A program made the translations under genes and the position numbers. A stretch of 34,470 bases of DNA. It comes from a virus. The stretch spans positions 1 through 34,470 of the IMG/VR virus record IMGVR_UViG_3300032073_000103; one strand, given 5' to 3'. Below, one piece after another: positions 18,246 to 24,729 of this stretch (positions are counted from its first letter, which is position 1; the number at the start of each line of letters is the position of its first letter). The notes under the pieces were generated by a model, which had not been told where the DNA came from, ran no database searches, and saw only the letters and a program-made list of their open reading frames with translations.

Positions 18246-18318
18246 ATGCAGAATGTGTGGTTCTGACAACCATTTTGGAAACATGAAGTGCAAAGAGTGT
18301 GAGAGTATATTTGGCTAA
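18229..18318 (+). CDS. 29-aa zinc-ribbon mini-protein
   Basis: ATG 18229 is preceded by a good ribosome-binding motif (GAGAGGTG, 4-11 bases upstream). The core is CRMC and CKEC separated by ten residues, a complete four-Cys zinc ribbon in a protein that is little more than that. It overlaps genes on both sides. The strong RBS supports it despite its size. Confidence 0.7.
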   Translation: MTKRIKCRMCGSDNHFGNMKCKECESIFG

Positions 18319-18568
18319 GTGTGAATGTGGTTCGCCACCTTGCAAGTGCAAGTCTTTTCAAAGAGATACCAAATGTGAACACAGAATGAAAGGCGAGTTT
18401 GGAAAAGAGTTACACGAATGTGGAAAGACTGGAATTTTAAGAGAGGACTGTCACACTTTTTTTCAAAGTAAGAAAGTTCTTTGTGAGGAACATTACGGTC
18501 AACATTACAGATACGCCCATACCAAGTGTGGGATATGTGGTACGACATACGCTGAATGTTGTTGTTAA
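18311..18568 (+). CDS. 85-aa Cys/His-rich protein
   Basis: TTG 18311 gives MAKCECGSPPCKCKS; a GTG at 18299 is an alternative. The 85 residues hold about 15 Cys and several His: CECG, CKCK, CEH, CGICG and a terminal CCC. This is enough for three or more metal sites. No family is recognised. It closes the 17.8-18.6 kb overlapping unit. It could be a multi-zinc scaffold or metal-binding protein. Confidence 0.75.
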   Translation: MAKCECGSPPCKCKSFQRDTKCEHRMKGEFGKELHECGKTGILREDCHTFFQSKKVLCEEHYGQHYRYAHTKCGICGTTYAECCC

Positions 18569-18625
18569 TGCTTGTTGGTTTAACTTAGCTGACAAGGTGG
18601 TTGGCTACCGATTAGTTAATTAGAT

Positions 18626-18643
18626 GGGGGGAATAACCCCCCC
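18626..18643 (+). repeat. G6/C7 inverted repeat
   Basis: Six G, a 5-base AATAA loop and seven C form a very GC-rich hairpin in AT-rich DNA, between a TATA-like AGTTAATTAG and the TTG start at 18646. It could be the end of the preceding transcript, a pause site or an operator. Confidence 0.6.
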
Positions 18644-18645
18644 TA

Positions 18646-18747
18646 TTGACTGGACTTTGTAACAAGTGTTATACTTCTAACGTGGAATTGTTTGATGTTG
18701 ATGAGGGACTATACCAGTGTGAGATATGCATAATAGGCAACGAATGA
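18646..18747 (+). CDS. 33-aa zinc-ribbon mini-protein
   Basis: TTG start. The product reads MTGLCNKCYTSN...YQCEIC, two CxxC pairs separated by about 16 residues, a classic zinc ribbon. The nuclease-like gene starts inside it at 18726 in another frame. A TATA-like element at 18612-18621 is about 29 bp upstream. The Cys spacing and the overlap support it as a gene. Confidence 0.6.
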   Translation: MTGLCNKCYTSNVELFDVDEGLYQCEICIIGNE

Positions 18748-19067
18748 GAATCAGTAACGGTCATGCAACAAAGTATTTACTTAAACATGGATATAATCAC
18801 ATTTGGCTTAAAGCCCACACAAAGTTTAAAGACAAAGTACAATGTCAAGATACTAGATACTATGCTCTTGACTTATGGAATTTATATGATGGCTTGTGCT
18901 TTGATACCAAAGGCATACTATGGGCTATCCAAATTAAGACAAACGCATGGGCGAAAGCCAGTGACATTATAGAGTTTCAAAAAGACCACAAGATAAAGTG
19001 TATCGTTTTGAACGTAAAGAAAGAAAAGTCAAGATGGTATGTACACGAAAGAAAGTATGCATACTAA
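18726..19067 (+). CDS. 113-aa PD-(D/E)XK-like nuclease
   Basis: The core reads LDLWNLYDGLCFD, then ILWAIQIKTNAW. The beta strand with D, followed by a hairpin and QxK, is the arrangement of the PD-(D/E)XK nuclease fold, with Gln in place of the usual Glu, as seen in some resolvase and VRR/Vsr-like members. A helix with KDHKIKCIVLNV follows. It probably cuts or resolves DNA. A Holliday-junction-type or recombination role is inferred and not shown. It overlaps the upstream zinc-ribbon gene by 22 bases. Confidence 0.65.
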   Translation: MHNRQRMRISNGHATKYLLKHGYNHIWLKAHTKFKDKVQCQDTRYYALDLWNLYDGLCFDTKGILWAIQIKTNAWAKASDIIEFQKDHKIKCIVLNVKKEKSRWYVHERKYAY

Positions 19068-19214
19068 CCATACCAAAAAACATATATTATTATATATTAT
19101 TATTATAATCCTAGAGGCTAGAACCGTATTATAAGGGACACTCAGTCGGGTCTTATCCCCTCAGTCTAAAAGTACGGCAAGGTATATTGTACCTCATTGA
19201 TTGCCTCACAAACA

Positions 19215-19225
19215 TTTTAATATAG
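19215..19225 (+). promoter_or_regulatory. TATA box of the PP-loop enzyme gene
   Basis: TTTTAATATAG is centred about 28 bp before ATG 19247. The spacing favours this ATG over ATG 19235. The 150 bp before it are AT-rich and I see no gene there. Confidence 0.55.
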
Positions 19226-19246
19226 AAAATTATAATGATAGTAATT

Positions 19247-20071
19247 ATGAATGAACGTGATGAAAAAAGAGTAGAAAAGGTATGGGGTAGCATGGTCAGA
19301 TTGGAAACTGCAAAGTACCATGTCGATAATACCGAACCGTCATACCACATACTCTCATTTGGTGGTGGTCGTCAAACAGTGGCACTGTTGTTAAGTATGA
19401 AAAAACTTCTTAGCAATAACAAAAAAGCATGGGTTGTTTTTGCCGATACTGGGGGTGAACACCAAGAAACTTATGATTATATCAACGAGTATATCATACC
19501 GTTTTGTAATATTAATAAAATTCAGTTTGTCAGGGTTCATAACAAATATGGAAAAACCTTGTATGATTACTGCTGGGATAAAAAAATAGTTCCGTCAATA
19601 AAATTTAGGGATTGTACTTCCAAGTTCAAGATAGCACCAATTAGAAAATTCATAAGAGAAGAATTGAATGTTACAAGAAAACACCCATGCTATGTTCATA
19701 TTGGAATATCTTATGACGAGGCAACTAGAATGAACGCCTCTAATGTTTTGTATGCCAAGTCAGTATATCCGTTTGTTGACGGATATAGGGACATTGAGGG
19801 CAAAAAGACAGTTGAGGACTGTGCAAGAATTGTATCTGATGAGGGATTTCCACCAGTTCCTAAATCGGGTTGCTGGTTCTGTCCATTTGCTCAGACATTG
19901 GACTTGTTAGACCCACGTTACAAAGAAAAGACACAGGCATTGGAAGAAAATAATAGCAGATACCCAGAAATTAAACTGAGAGGTATGGGTAAAAACACCA
20001 AATCAGTCAATGAGTTGACAATAAATGACGTAGGAAAAGATTCTTGTAAGTCTGGGTACTGTATGGTATGA
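19247..20071 (+). CDS. PAPS-reductase/DndC-like PP-loop protein, 274 aa
   Basis: The protein belongs to the adenine-nucleotide alpha-hydrolase superfamily. The PP-loop is SFGGGRQT (about residues 37-44), followed by VVFADTGGEHQETYDYI, RDCTSKFKIAPIRKFI and a C-terminal GCWFCPFAQ. The Cys set (RDC, GCWFC) could hold an FeS cluster or zinc. Relatives activate a substrate by adenylation in sulfate reduction, tRNA thiolation or DNA phosphorothioation (DndC), and stand-alone copies are common in phages with unknown roles. No other sulfur-modification genes are visible, so true PAPS reduction is unlikely. Two Cys mini-genes follow by ATGA overlaps. Confidence 0.82.
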   Translation: MNERDEKRVEKVWGSMVRLETAKYHVDNTEPSYHILSFGGGRQTVALLLSMKKLLSNNKKAWVVFADTGGEHQETYDYINEYIIPFCNINKIQFVRVHNKYGKTLYDYCWDKKIVPSIKFRDCTSKFKIAPIRKFIREELNVTRKHPCYVHIGISYDEATRMNASNVLYAKSVYPFVDGYRDIEGKKTVEDCARIVSDEGFPPVPKSGCWFCPFAQTLDLLDPRYKEKTQALEENNSRYPEIKLRGMGKNTKSVNELTINDVGKDSCKSGYCMV

Positions 20072-20163
20072 AGTGTAACTGCCTACCCTGCCAAAACGGC
20101 ACACATCAAGACAGACAATGTATCTATCGTTGCAACTGTACCCATGAGGCACATGAGAAATGA
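20068..20163 (+). CDS. 31-aa Cys-rich mini-protein
   Basis: ATG overlaps the PP-loop gene stop (ATGA). The product holds CNC, LPC, QCIYRCNC and two His in 31 residues, so it can bind at least one metal ion. It is coupled at both ends. It could be an accessory metal carrier for the upstream enzyme, but this rests on context only. Confidence 0.6.
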   Translation: MKCNCLPCQNGTHQDRQCIYRCNCTHEAHEK

Positions 20164-20261
20164 GTTGGTTTAACCTATCTGTAAACGCCAAGACCTGTAA
20201 AAGATGTAAGCAAAGAATTATGAATTATCCATGCATTGAATGTGGATTTAGGCATGATTAG
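20160..20261 (+). CDS. 33-aa zinc-ribbon mini-protein
   Basis: ATG overlaps the previous stop (ATGA). CKRC and CIEC are separated by nine residues, followed by GFRHD: a minimal zinc ribbon. It is the last gene of the PP-loop unit before the control region. Confidence 0.6.
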   Translation: MSWFNLSVNAKTCKRCKQRIMNYPCIECGFRHD

Positions 20262-20642
20262 TCACAAAAAATAGAATCTATTTTCAGATAATATCAAACC
20301 CCTAGAGGGCTTCATTCTAGGGGTACAAGGAATATTAACGCAATCTTAATACTCGAATTTAATTATTATATAACAAATTTAAACCTTGAAAGGTTTGGTT
20401 CGTGACGAATTTAATCTAATCAGCGAACTTGAATTGAATTTCAGTATATTGTATTTAAAATTAAAGTAAACTTACTTAGGTGTCCCATGATAATTACGGG
20501 ACACTTTTTCTCTATTAACTTTCTTAGAACTGATTTCCAACAAAGTTAATGATGAAATTGTGTCCCGTAAACTCATTATACTTTAAATAAAACACTGACT
20601 TACTTAGGTAAGTTTATTAAATCAATAAAATATAGATAAATA
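20262..20642. promoter_or_regulatory. Repeat-rich control region before the replication operon (candidate origin)
   Basis: No gene is seen in these 381 bases. Exact elements are: a 9-bp inverted repeat ACCCCTAGA/TCTAGGGGT (20298-20324); direct repeats CGAATTTAAT (20354, 20406); a palindrome AAACCTT-GA-AAGGTTT (20381-20396); direct repeats ACTTACTTAGGT (20470, 20598); and an 11-bp inverted pair TTACGGGACAC/GTGTCCCGTAA (20494-20504, 20560-20570). GTGTCCC at 20480 also pairs with GGGACAC at 20498. The second ACTTACTTAGGTAAGT lies just before the TATA-like TTTATTAAAT of the RHH gene, as expected for an operator. Confidence 0.65.
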
Positions 20643-20837
20643 TTGAAAGTAGTTAAGAATTATTCACTAAATGTTGAAGTGGTAAAGGCATTTGACGAAG
20701 AAGTTTCAGACCAAACAAGGTCAAGACTTATTGAAGCACTTATGATAAAATTCTTGGTTGAATATACTAGGGGTAATGAGGAAACCCCTAGTATTGACGA
20801 TTCCAGTCTTACCACAGAAAAGGAAGCGATACAATGA
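20643..20837 (+). CDS. 64-aa ribbon-helix-helix repressor of the replication operon
   Basis: The TTG start is about 26 bp after a TATA-like element, so the transcript is probably leaderless. The product has an N-terminal strand (VVKNYSLNVEV) and two helices (VKAFDEEVSD, RSRLIEALMIKFLVEYTRG), the RHH plan of CopG/Arc-type repressors, and then a disordered acidic tail. It overlaps the helicase gene by 4 bases (ATGA). Known parallel: plasmids and archaeal viruses place a CopG-like copy-number repressor before the replication gene. It probably binds the palindromes upstream. Confidence 0.75.
   Translation: MKVVKNYSLNVEVVKAFDEEVSDQTRSRLIEALMIKFLVEYTRGNEETPSIDDSSLTTEKEAIQ
20764..20794 (+). repeat. 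10-bp inverted repeat inside the RHH gene
   Basis: ATACTAGGGG (20764-20773) and CCCCTAGTAT (20785-20794) are exact complements with an 11-base loop. The CCCCTAG core is the same as in the inverted repeat at 20298-20324, suggesting one binding protein for both. Confidence 0.7.
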
Positions 20838-22498
20838 CTTTAATCCCAGATGATAAAACTATTACGAATTGTGATTTTTGTCTTAAAGATGATTATGAAA
20901 ACTGTACCAAAGGGGGTCTGTGTCCAGCAAATCCTAACAAGCCACAGTTAAAGAAACTGATTTTATGTGACCATTGTAAAAATGGGGGTGACTGGAAGGC
21001 ACATGAGGAATGTGAGAAAAACTATATCGCCAATGGATTAAAGACATTTTGTCAATGCCCTAGTCTATCTCATGGAAGAAATGCCACGACTTCTATGGAA
21101 CCAGTTTCTTTTATGGACAAGATAAAGTTTGATTCTCAGACTTTGGAAACCGTAAAACATGAGCATAAGGACAGAATTGATATTATTGCAACAAGACTTA
21201 TTGACAAATATAATTTTGTAACTGCTAGAGAAACAGACACTATCTACTACTTTAATGGTAAGATATATGATTCCAAAAACTGTGAGTCAGTAATCAAACA
21301 GGAAACCGAAATACAGATTGTTGAATGTACCAAGTCAGACAAGGCTGAAGTCATTGACAAGATAAAGTCAAGAACCTATGAAAGCCTAGACCATTTTGAC
21401 AAGGACATTGAAAGCCTAGTAGTGCAAAACGGTGTATTGAGTTTACAGACAATGGAATTAAGCCCACATACCCCCCTTAATTTGGCAAAAGTTTTGTTGC
21501 CTTTGAATTACGTCAAGCCTGAGTTTGAAATTGATATAGACGATTTGTTTAATTCCTTAAAGTCAAATCTCAAAGATACTTTGTTTTGGAAATTTTTGGA
21601 AACTTCTTTTACGCATGAGTACAAAGCTGATGAGGAATCAATGCTTTCAGTTTTGGAAATGATGGCTTCGACAATTATTAGAAAACAAATTGACGAAAGA
21701 AGTTTTATTATGCTAGGCAACGGTGCTAACGGAAAGTCAGTATGTCTTGACTATCTTTCTGCCATACTTGGCAGGGACAATGTTTCTCATATTCCGTTAC
21801 AGGTTTTGGCTGAAGATAAATTTGCCAGTGCAAGACTTGACGGAAAACACGCAAATATATTTTCTGACTTGGAAAGAAATGAGCTGTACCATACTGGTAT
21901 CATCAAGGACTTGTCTTCAGGCGAACCAGTTCATGCACAACAAAAAAACAAGAACGGTTTTGACCTGTACCCTTTTGCCACTTTGGTATTTTCATGTAAC
22001 AAGTTTCCCAGAGTCTTTGACCAGTCACAGGGATTTTTCAGACGTTGGATTTTGGTAAAGTGGGAAAGAAATTTTGAGAAAGACCCACAGAAAAATGACA
22101 ACTTGAAAAAGGAACTGCTGGAAAAGACAGAAGAAATGGACTTGGTTTTCTCATGTCTTTGTCATGTTGCAAAGAAACTTTATGACTCAAACAGATTTAC
22201 AAATCCTAAAGACTGGAAGACAGTTCAGAAATTATGGAATGAAAATTCTGACCCTTTGAACTGGTTTGTCGAGAACCATATCATTGATTCAAACGGAAGC
22301 CGTTCAAAGCGTGACACATATCAGTTTTACAAAAAAATAATGTTTGAAAAGGGCGAAGTCCCTTTGGGTATGGGTAAATTTAGCAAGGCATTTTCAGAAT
22401 ACTATGAGGATTCAAAGTCAGATCACGAAAGAATTTGGCTTAACATTGAGTTTAGGGAACCACAACAAACAACGTTAGAGGAAAGTGACAAAACATGA
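20834..22498 (+). CDS. Superfamily 3 (D5-like) replicative helicase, 554 aa
   Basis: The N-terminal 85 residues hold two Cys clusters (CDFC...C...C and CDHC...C...CQC), probably zinc-binding. A D5_N-like region follows. The SF3 core has Walker A GNGANGKS (about 295-302), Walker B ANIFSDLE, motif C LVFSCNKFP (about 386-394) and the arginine pair FFRRW (about 401). SF3 helicases unwind origins of viruses and plasmids as hexamers. I see no AEP primase domain, which is usually fused in P4-type proteins. Priming probably comes from the host or an unseen partner. The gene is coupled to the RHH repressor upstream and a zinc mini-gene downstream (ATGA both sides). Confidence 0.9.
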   Translation: MTLIPDDKTITNCDFCLKDDYENCTKGGLCPANPNKPQLKKLILCDHCKNGGDWKAHEECEKNYIANGLKTFCQCPSLSHGRNATTSMEPVSFMDKIKFDSQTLETVKHEHKDRIDIIATRLIDKYNFVTARETDTIYYFNGKIYDSKNCESVIKQETEIQIVECTKSDKAEVIDKIKSRTYESLDHFDKDIESLVVQNGVLSLQTMELSPHTPLNLAKVLLPLNYVKPEFEIDIDDLFNSLKSNLKDTLFWKFLETSFTHEYKADEESMLSVLEMMASTIIRKQIDERSFIMLGNGANGKSVCLDYLSAILGRDNVSHIPLQVLAEDKFASARLDGKHANIFSDLERNELYHTGIIKDLSSGEPVHAQQKNKNGFDLYPFATLVFSCNKFPRVFDQSQGFFRRWILVKWERNFEKDPQKNDNLKKELLEKTEEMDLVFSCLCHVAKKLYDSNRFTNPKDWKTVQKLWNENSDPLNWFVENHIIDSNGSRSKRDTYQFYKKIMFEKGEVPLGMGKFSKAFSEYYEDSKSDHERIWLNIEFREPQQTTLEESDKT

Positions 22499-22611
22499 GG
22501 TGCAAGTTATGTGGCAAGGTTGTAAAGGTTGTAAACGAATATCATTGTTGGGTTGCGTCACAGCATTGTGGTGCGTGTCACTACTTTGGGGGTAAAAAAA
22601 GTGTCAGGTAG
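22495..22611 (+). CDS. 38-aa zinc-binding mini-protein
   Basis: ATG overlaps the helicase stop (ATGA), with GAGG 14 bases upstream. CKLC, then HCW, HCGACH give a four-Cys site with extra His. The next zinc-ribbon gene starts inside it. It may assist the helicase, by context only. Confidence 0.65.
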   Translation: MRCKLCGKVVKVVNEYHCWVASQHCGACHYFGGKKSVR

Positions 22612-22774
22612 AAATTATGAAATGTATTCGTATTGCAACGGCTGTTCAGAACGAACCATGAAAAAATATCCTAAAGATATGTTGAGGTGTCCAGACTGTA
22701 ATCAGAAACTAAGACATAAACCGAAATCAACTTCAGCAAAAAGACGGGCAAACATGAACTTACCTCGTATTTAA
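22601..22774 (+). CDS. 57-aa zinc-ribbon protein with basic tail
   Basis: GTG 22601 is chosen because it overlaps the upstream stop; a longer frame from 22553 would bury the upstream gene. CNGC and CPDC are separated by 14 residues and followed by NQKLRHKPKSTSAKRRAN. A CPxC zinc ribbon followed by L-R-x-K-P-R/K-like basic residues is, from memory, a family abundant in Nitrososphaerota. It is probably a nucleic-acid-binding protein. Confidence 0.7.
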   Translation: MSGRNYEMYSYCNGCSERTMKKYPKDMLRCPDCNQKLRHKPKSTSAKRRANMNLPRI

Positions 22775-22778
22775 ATAT
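22770..22778 (+). promoter_or_regulatory. TATA box for the 22.8 kb gene, with a tandem GGTATAGTTA
   Basis: TTTAAATAT is centred about 30 bp before ATG 22804. Between it and the ATG the 10-mer GGTATAGTTA occurs twice in tandem (22780-22799), a possible regulator site. Confidence 0.55.
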
Positions 22779-22803
22779 GGGTATAGTTAGGTATAGTTAG
22801 GGC

Positions 22804-22986
22804 ATGGCTAGACCACGAATAGATTACAATACTCAGTCAATCTGTATGGAATGTAACCAACTTTATCCAAAGGAATTAAAATTGACAATGTGTCCTAATC
22901 CAAACTGTTTCAACTCTCATTTGAGATTCCAGTCAAGAAGTAAGACGGCTAGACATAGACGAGAGGTTGCAAGGTATGAGGTTTAA
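22804..22986 (+). CDS. 60-aa zinc-ribbon protein with basic tail
   Basis: CMEC and CPNPNC form the zinc ribbon (YPKEL between), followed by LRFQSRSKTARHRREVAR. The same layout, ribbon plus R/K tail, occurs at 22601 and at 28103, so these look like diverged paralogues. The C-terminal end overlaps the next C2H2 gene by 11 bases. DNA or RNA binding is inferred. Confidence 0.75.
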   Translation: MARPRIDYNTQSICMECNQLYPKELKLTMCPNPNCFNSHLRFQSRSKTARHRREVARYEV

Positions 22987-23092
22987 TTGGAAGAAATGCA
23001 AATTATGTGGGGAAATGTTTGATGAAGATGAAAGATATAAACACCAAAGTCAGAAACACTTTTGGTATTTGGGTGATATAACAGATGATTGA
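22976..23092 (+). CDS. 38-aa single C2H2 zinc-finger protein
   Basis: ATG 22976 lies inside the end of the previous gene. The finger reads KCKLCGEMFDEDERYKHQSQKHF, with CxxC and H-x5-H in nearly canonical spacing. It overlaps the next gene start by 8 bases. It is probably a DNA-binding regulator. Confidence 0.7.
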   Translation: MRFNWKKCKLCGEMFDEDERYKHQSQKHFWYLGDITDD

Positions 23093-24104
23093 AATAATAA
23101 TGCTGTTAATGCTTGGCGGTGAAATGGATCTGTCAACTGAACTGGCTGTCAATGTTAAAGAACAAACTGGCAAAGTAGATGAATTACAATTAGAGTATGA
23201 CTCATTACAAGATGGGTTGCTTAAAGTTAAAACTGATATGAATGGTATCTATGCTGATTATATCAAATGGGAAATCAAGTCCAATGTTAATGACGAAAGC
23301 AAAGCCATGAAGGACTATTACCACGATAAAGCACTTGAAGTAAAAAATGAATGGCGTGTGCTAAACAGTGAGATGAAAAAACTTGAAAAGGAATCTGATG
23401 AAGTCATGTTTGACTTGGAAACTGCCAAAGTGTTGCTTGAAAAAATGGAAAAGGATTTGGAAAATCTGTTAAAGGCTAACGAACCCATAGAATCAAGATA
23501 CAAAAATATCAGCATATCACTTTCAAAGAACTGTCAAACCATGATCAACTACGGGTTATACACCAACTGCCCTACCTATGCCGAACTGTTTGAACTGTAT
23601 GACAATACAAACCCTACCGTGTCAGGCACAATGGTTGACACAAAGTATGACATTGAACGTGTTGACACAATGAAAAAGCACTGGAAATTCTATGAACAAT
23701 ATGATAATTTTGAACTTGTAATGGTTCAGCCTGACTCAGACTTTCAGCACAAAAGTGTAAACGTAGAGATACAGGCTGGAAACTTTACGACACTTGCACT
23801 TGTCGGCAACGACAATTCCAGAAACTTTAAGAACGGAAGTTATACCACATGGGAAAACTTTAAGATAAATGATAGTTGTACCAAAATTATTGTCGCACCT
23901 GACATGGAACTGATTGACCAAGCCGTTGAGTTTGCAAAGAATAACTGTGACGGTGACATTGATATTTTAGAAAACACTGTAATCAAACAGGAACCTACAC
24001 CTCATAACGATAGGAACTGGCGTGACTCACCAGCCTTAGTTTATCAGGACTGGTTAAGGAACGCCATTGAAAATAACAAGGGATTGATGTTAGGTCGTGG
24101 TTAA
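23085..24104 (+). CDS. 339-aa coiled-coil protein of unknown function
   Basis: Residues 15-135 are strongly charged coiled coil. The rest is a mixed domain with NCQTMINYGLYTNCPTYAEL and a late KNNCDGDIDI, so four Cys may pair. From memory, similar 'NC-x-T-x-I ... NCPTY' domains occur in uncharacterised Nitrosopumilus proteins; I cannot verify this. ATG 23124 (MDLSTELAV) is a plausible alternative start, with GGCGGTGA just before it. It overlaps both neighbours, so it belongs to the 22.8-24.4 kb unit. Confidence 0.78.
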   Translation: MIEIIMLLMLGGEMDLSTELAVNVKEQTGKVDELQLEYDSLQDGLLKVKTDMNGIYADYIKWEIKSNVNDESKAMKDYYHDKALEVKNEWRVLNSEMKKLEKESDEVMFDLETAKVLLEKMEKDLENLLKANEPIESRYKNISISLSKNCQTMINYGLYTNCPTYAELFELYDNTNPTVSGTMVDTKYDIERVDTMKKHWKFYEQYDNFELVMVQPDSDFQHKSVNVEIQAGNFTTLALVGNDNSRNFKNGSYTTWENFKINDSCTKIIVAPDMELIDQAVEFAKNNCDGDIDILENTVIKQEPTPHNDRNWRDSPALVYQDWLRNAIENNKGLMLGRG

Positions 24105-24435
24105 GAAAAAGTATAACGGAAGATATGATAATCTTCCCACATGGAAAAGATTTTTACATAAAAATACTGGATTCATTGTGATGAGTGCAGTTGGAATTTT
24201 AATTCTTACGGCTTGGACAATTAACGAACAAGAGTCTGAATTTTTTCATTCATGGAACTGTGGCAAATTGTTATACTATATGATGAGTGTAGAGGATTAT
24301 GGCTATCCTACTCATAATGATTTGACCGAAGAACAGCATTTGAAACTTCACAAGTTATACGCTGACGATTGCAGTAATGACAAATTCCAAGCACCTGACA
24401 CACTTGAGGTTGATCATGGATTTCAAGAACCTTAA
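24097..24435 (+). CDS. 112-aa single-pass membrane protein
   Basis: GTG 24097 overlaps the upstream gene by 8 bases. A basic N-terminus is followed by one membrane helix (about residues 26-43). The outer or lumenal domain contains SWNCGKL, THNDLTEEQHLKLHKLYADDC. Small proteins with this 'SW-x-C ... LTEEQHxKxH' pattern are, from memory, common in Nitrosopumilus genomes, which would suggest capture from a host. The function is unknown. Confidence 0.72.
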   Translation: MVKKKYNGRYDNLPTWKRFLHKNTGFIVMSAVGILILTAWTINEQESEFFHSWNCGKLLYYMMSVEDYGYPTHNDLTEEQHLKLHKLYADDCSNDKFQAPDTLEVDHGFQEP

Positions 24436-24460
24436 ATACAAGTAATGTTATTTTTTCTAC

Positions 24461-24610
24461 ATGGGAAGATGGGAAGATGATATTAAACCAGCACAGGATT
24501 TAGTTCAGATTAAACGTAACAAATTAAAAAAACTACTGGTCTTATACGGTATCGCTGGTGCTTGTACAGGTATAGCATTTGGAATGTATTTTTCAGGGGG
24601 TATATGCTAA
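24461..24610 (+). CDS. 49-aa single-pass membrane peptide
   Basis: ATG 24461 lies about 26 bp after a TATA-like CTTAAATAC, so it begins its own leaderless unit. A charged N-terminal half (KRNKLKKL) is followed by one membrane helix (VLYGIAGACTGIAFGMYF). It overlaps the next ATG by one base (TAATG). Confidence 0.65.
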   Translation: MGRWEDDIKPAQDLVQIKRNKLKKLLVLYGIAGACTGIAFGMYFSGGIC

Positions 24611-24729
24611 TGCCTATCGGTGGCTATGGGTACGGTGTAACAAGTGATTACACAGTAAAGTCTGGGAAACGTTGCCCTGCTTGTGGCAAAACAAAATGTA
24701 AACATGGAAAAAAAGCTAGAGTTTTCTAA
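24610..24729 (+). CDS. 39-aa CPAC-containing mini-protein
   Basis: The Gly/Tyr-rich N-terminus is followed by CPACGKTKCKHGKK, three Cys and one His, able to make one zinc site. TAATG overlaps couple it to the membrane peptide before and the integrase after. Confidence 0.62.
   Translation: MPIGGYGYGVTSDYTVKSGKRCPACGKTKCKHGKKARVF

Noticed and set aside
19068-19234. A gene or attachment site in the AT-rich stretch before the PP-loop gene
   Set aside because: Neither strand shows a supported frame, and I could not identify a tRNA-derived sequence. It is left as a promoter-proximal spacer.
19247-20071. A full sulfate-assimilation PAPS reductase or a Dnd phosphorothioation system
   Set aside because: No dndB, D or E-like genes, cysteine desulfurase or sulfate genes are present. 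Only the PP-loop superfamily can be supported.
22553-22600. N-terminal extension of the 57-aa zinc-ribbon protein starting at 22553
   Set aside because: It would be read inside the upstream 38-aa zinc gene, which has a coherent Cys pattern and an ATGA link to the helicase. GTG 22601 overlaps that gene's stop in the usual way.
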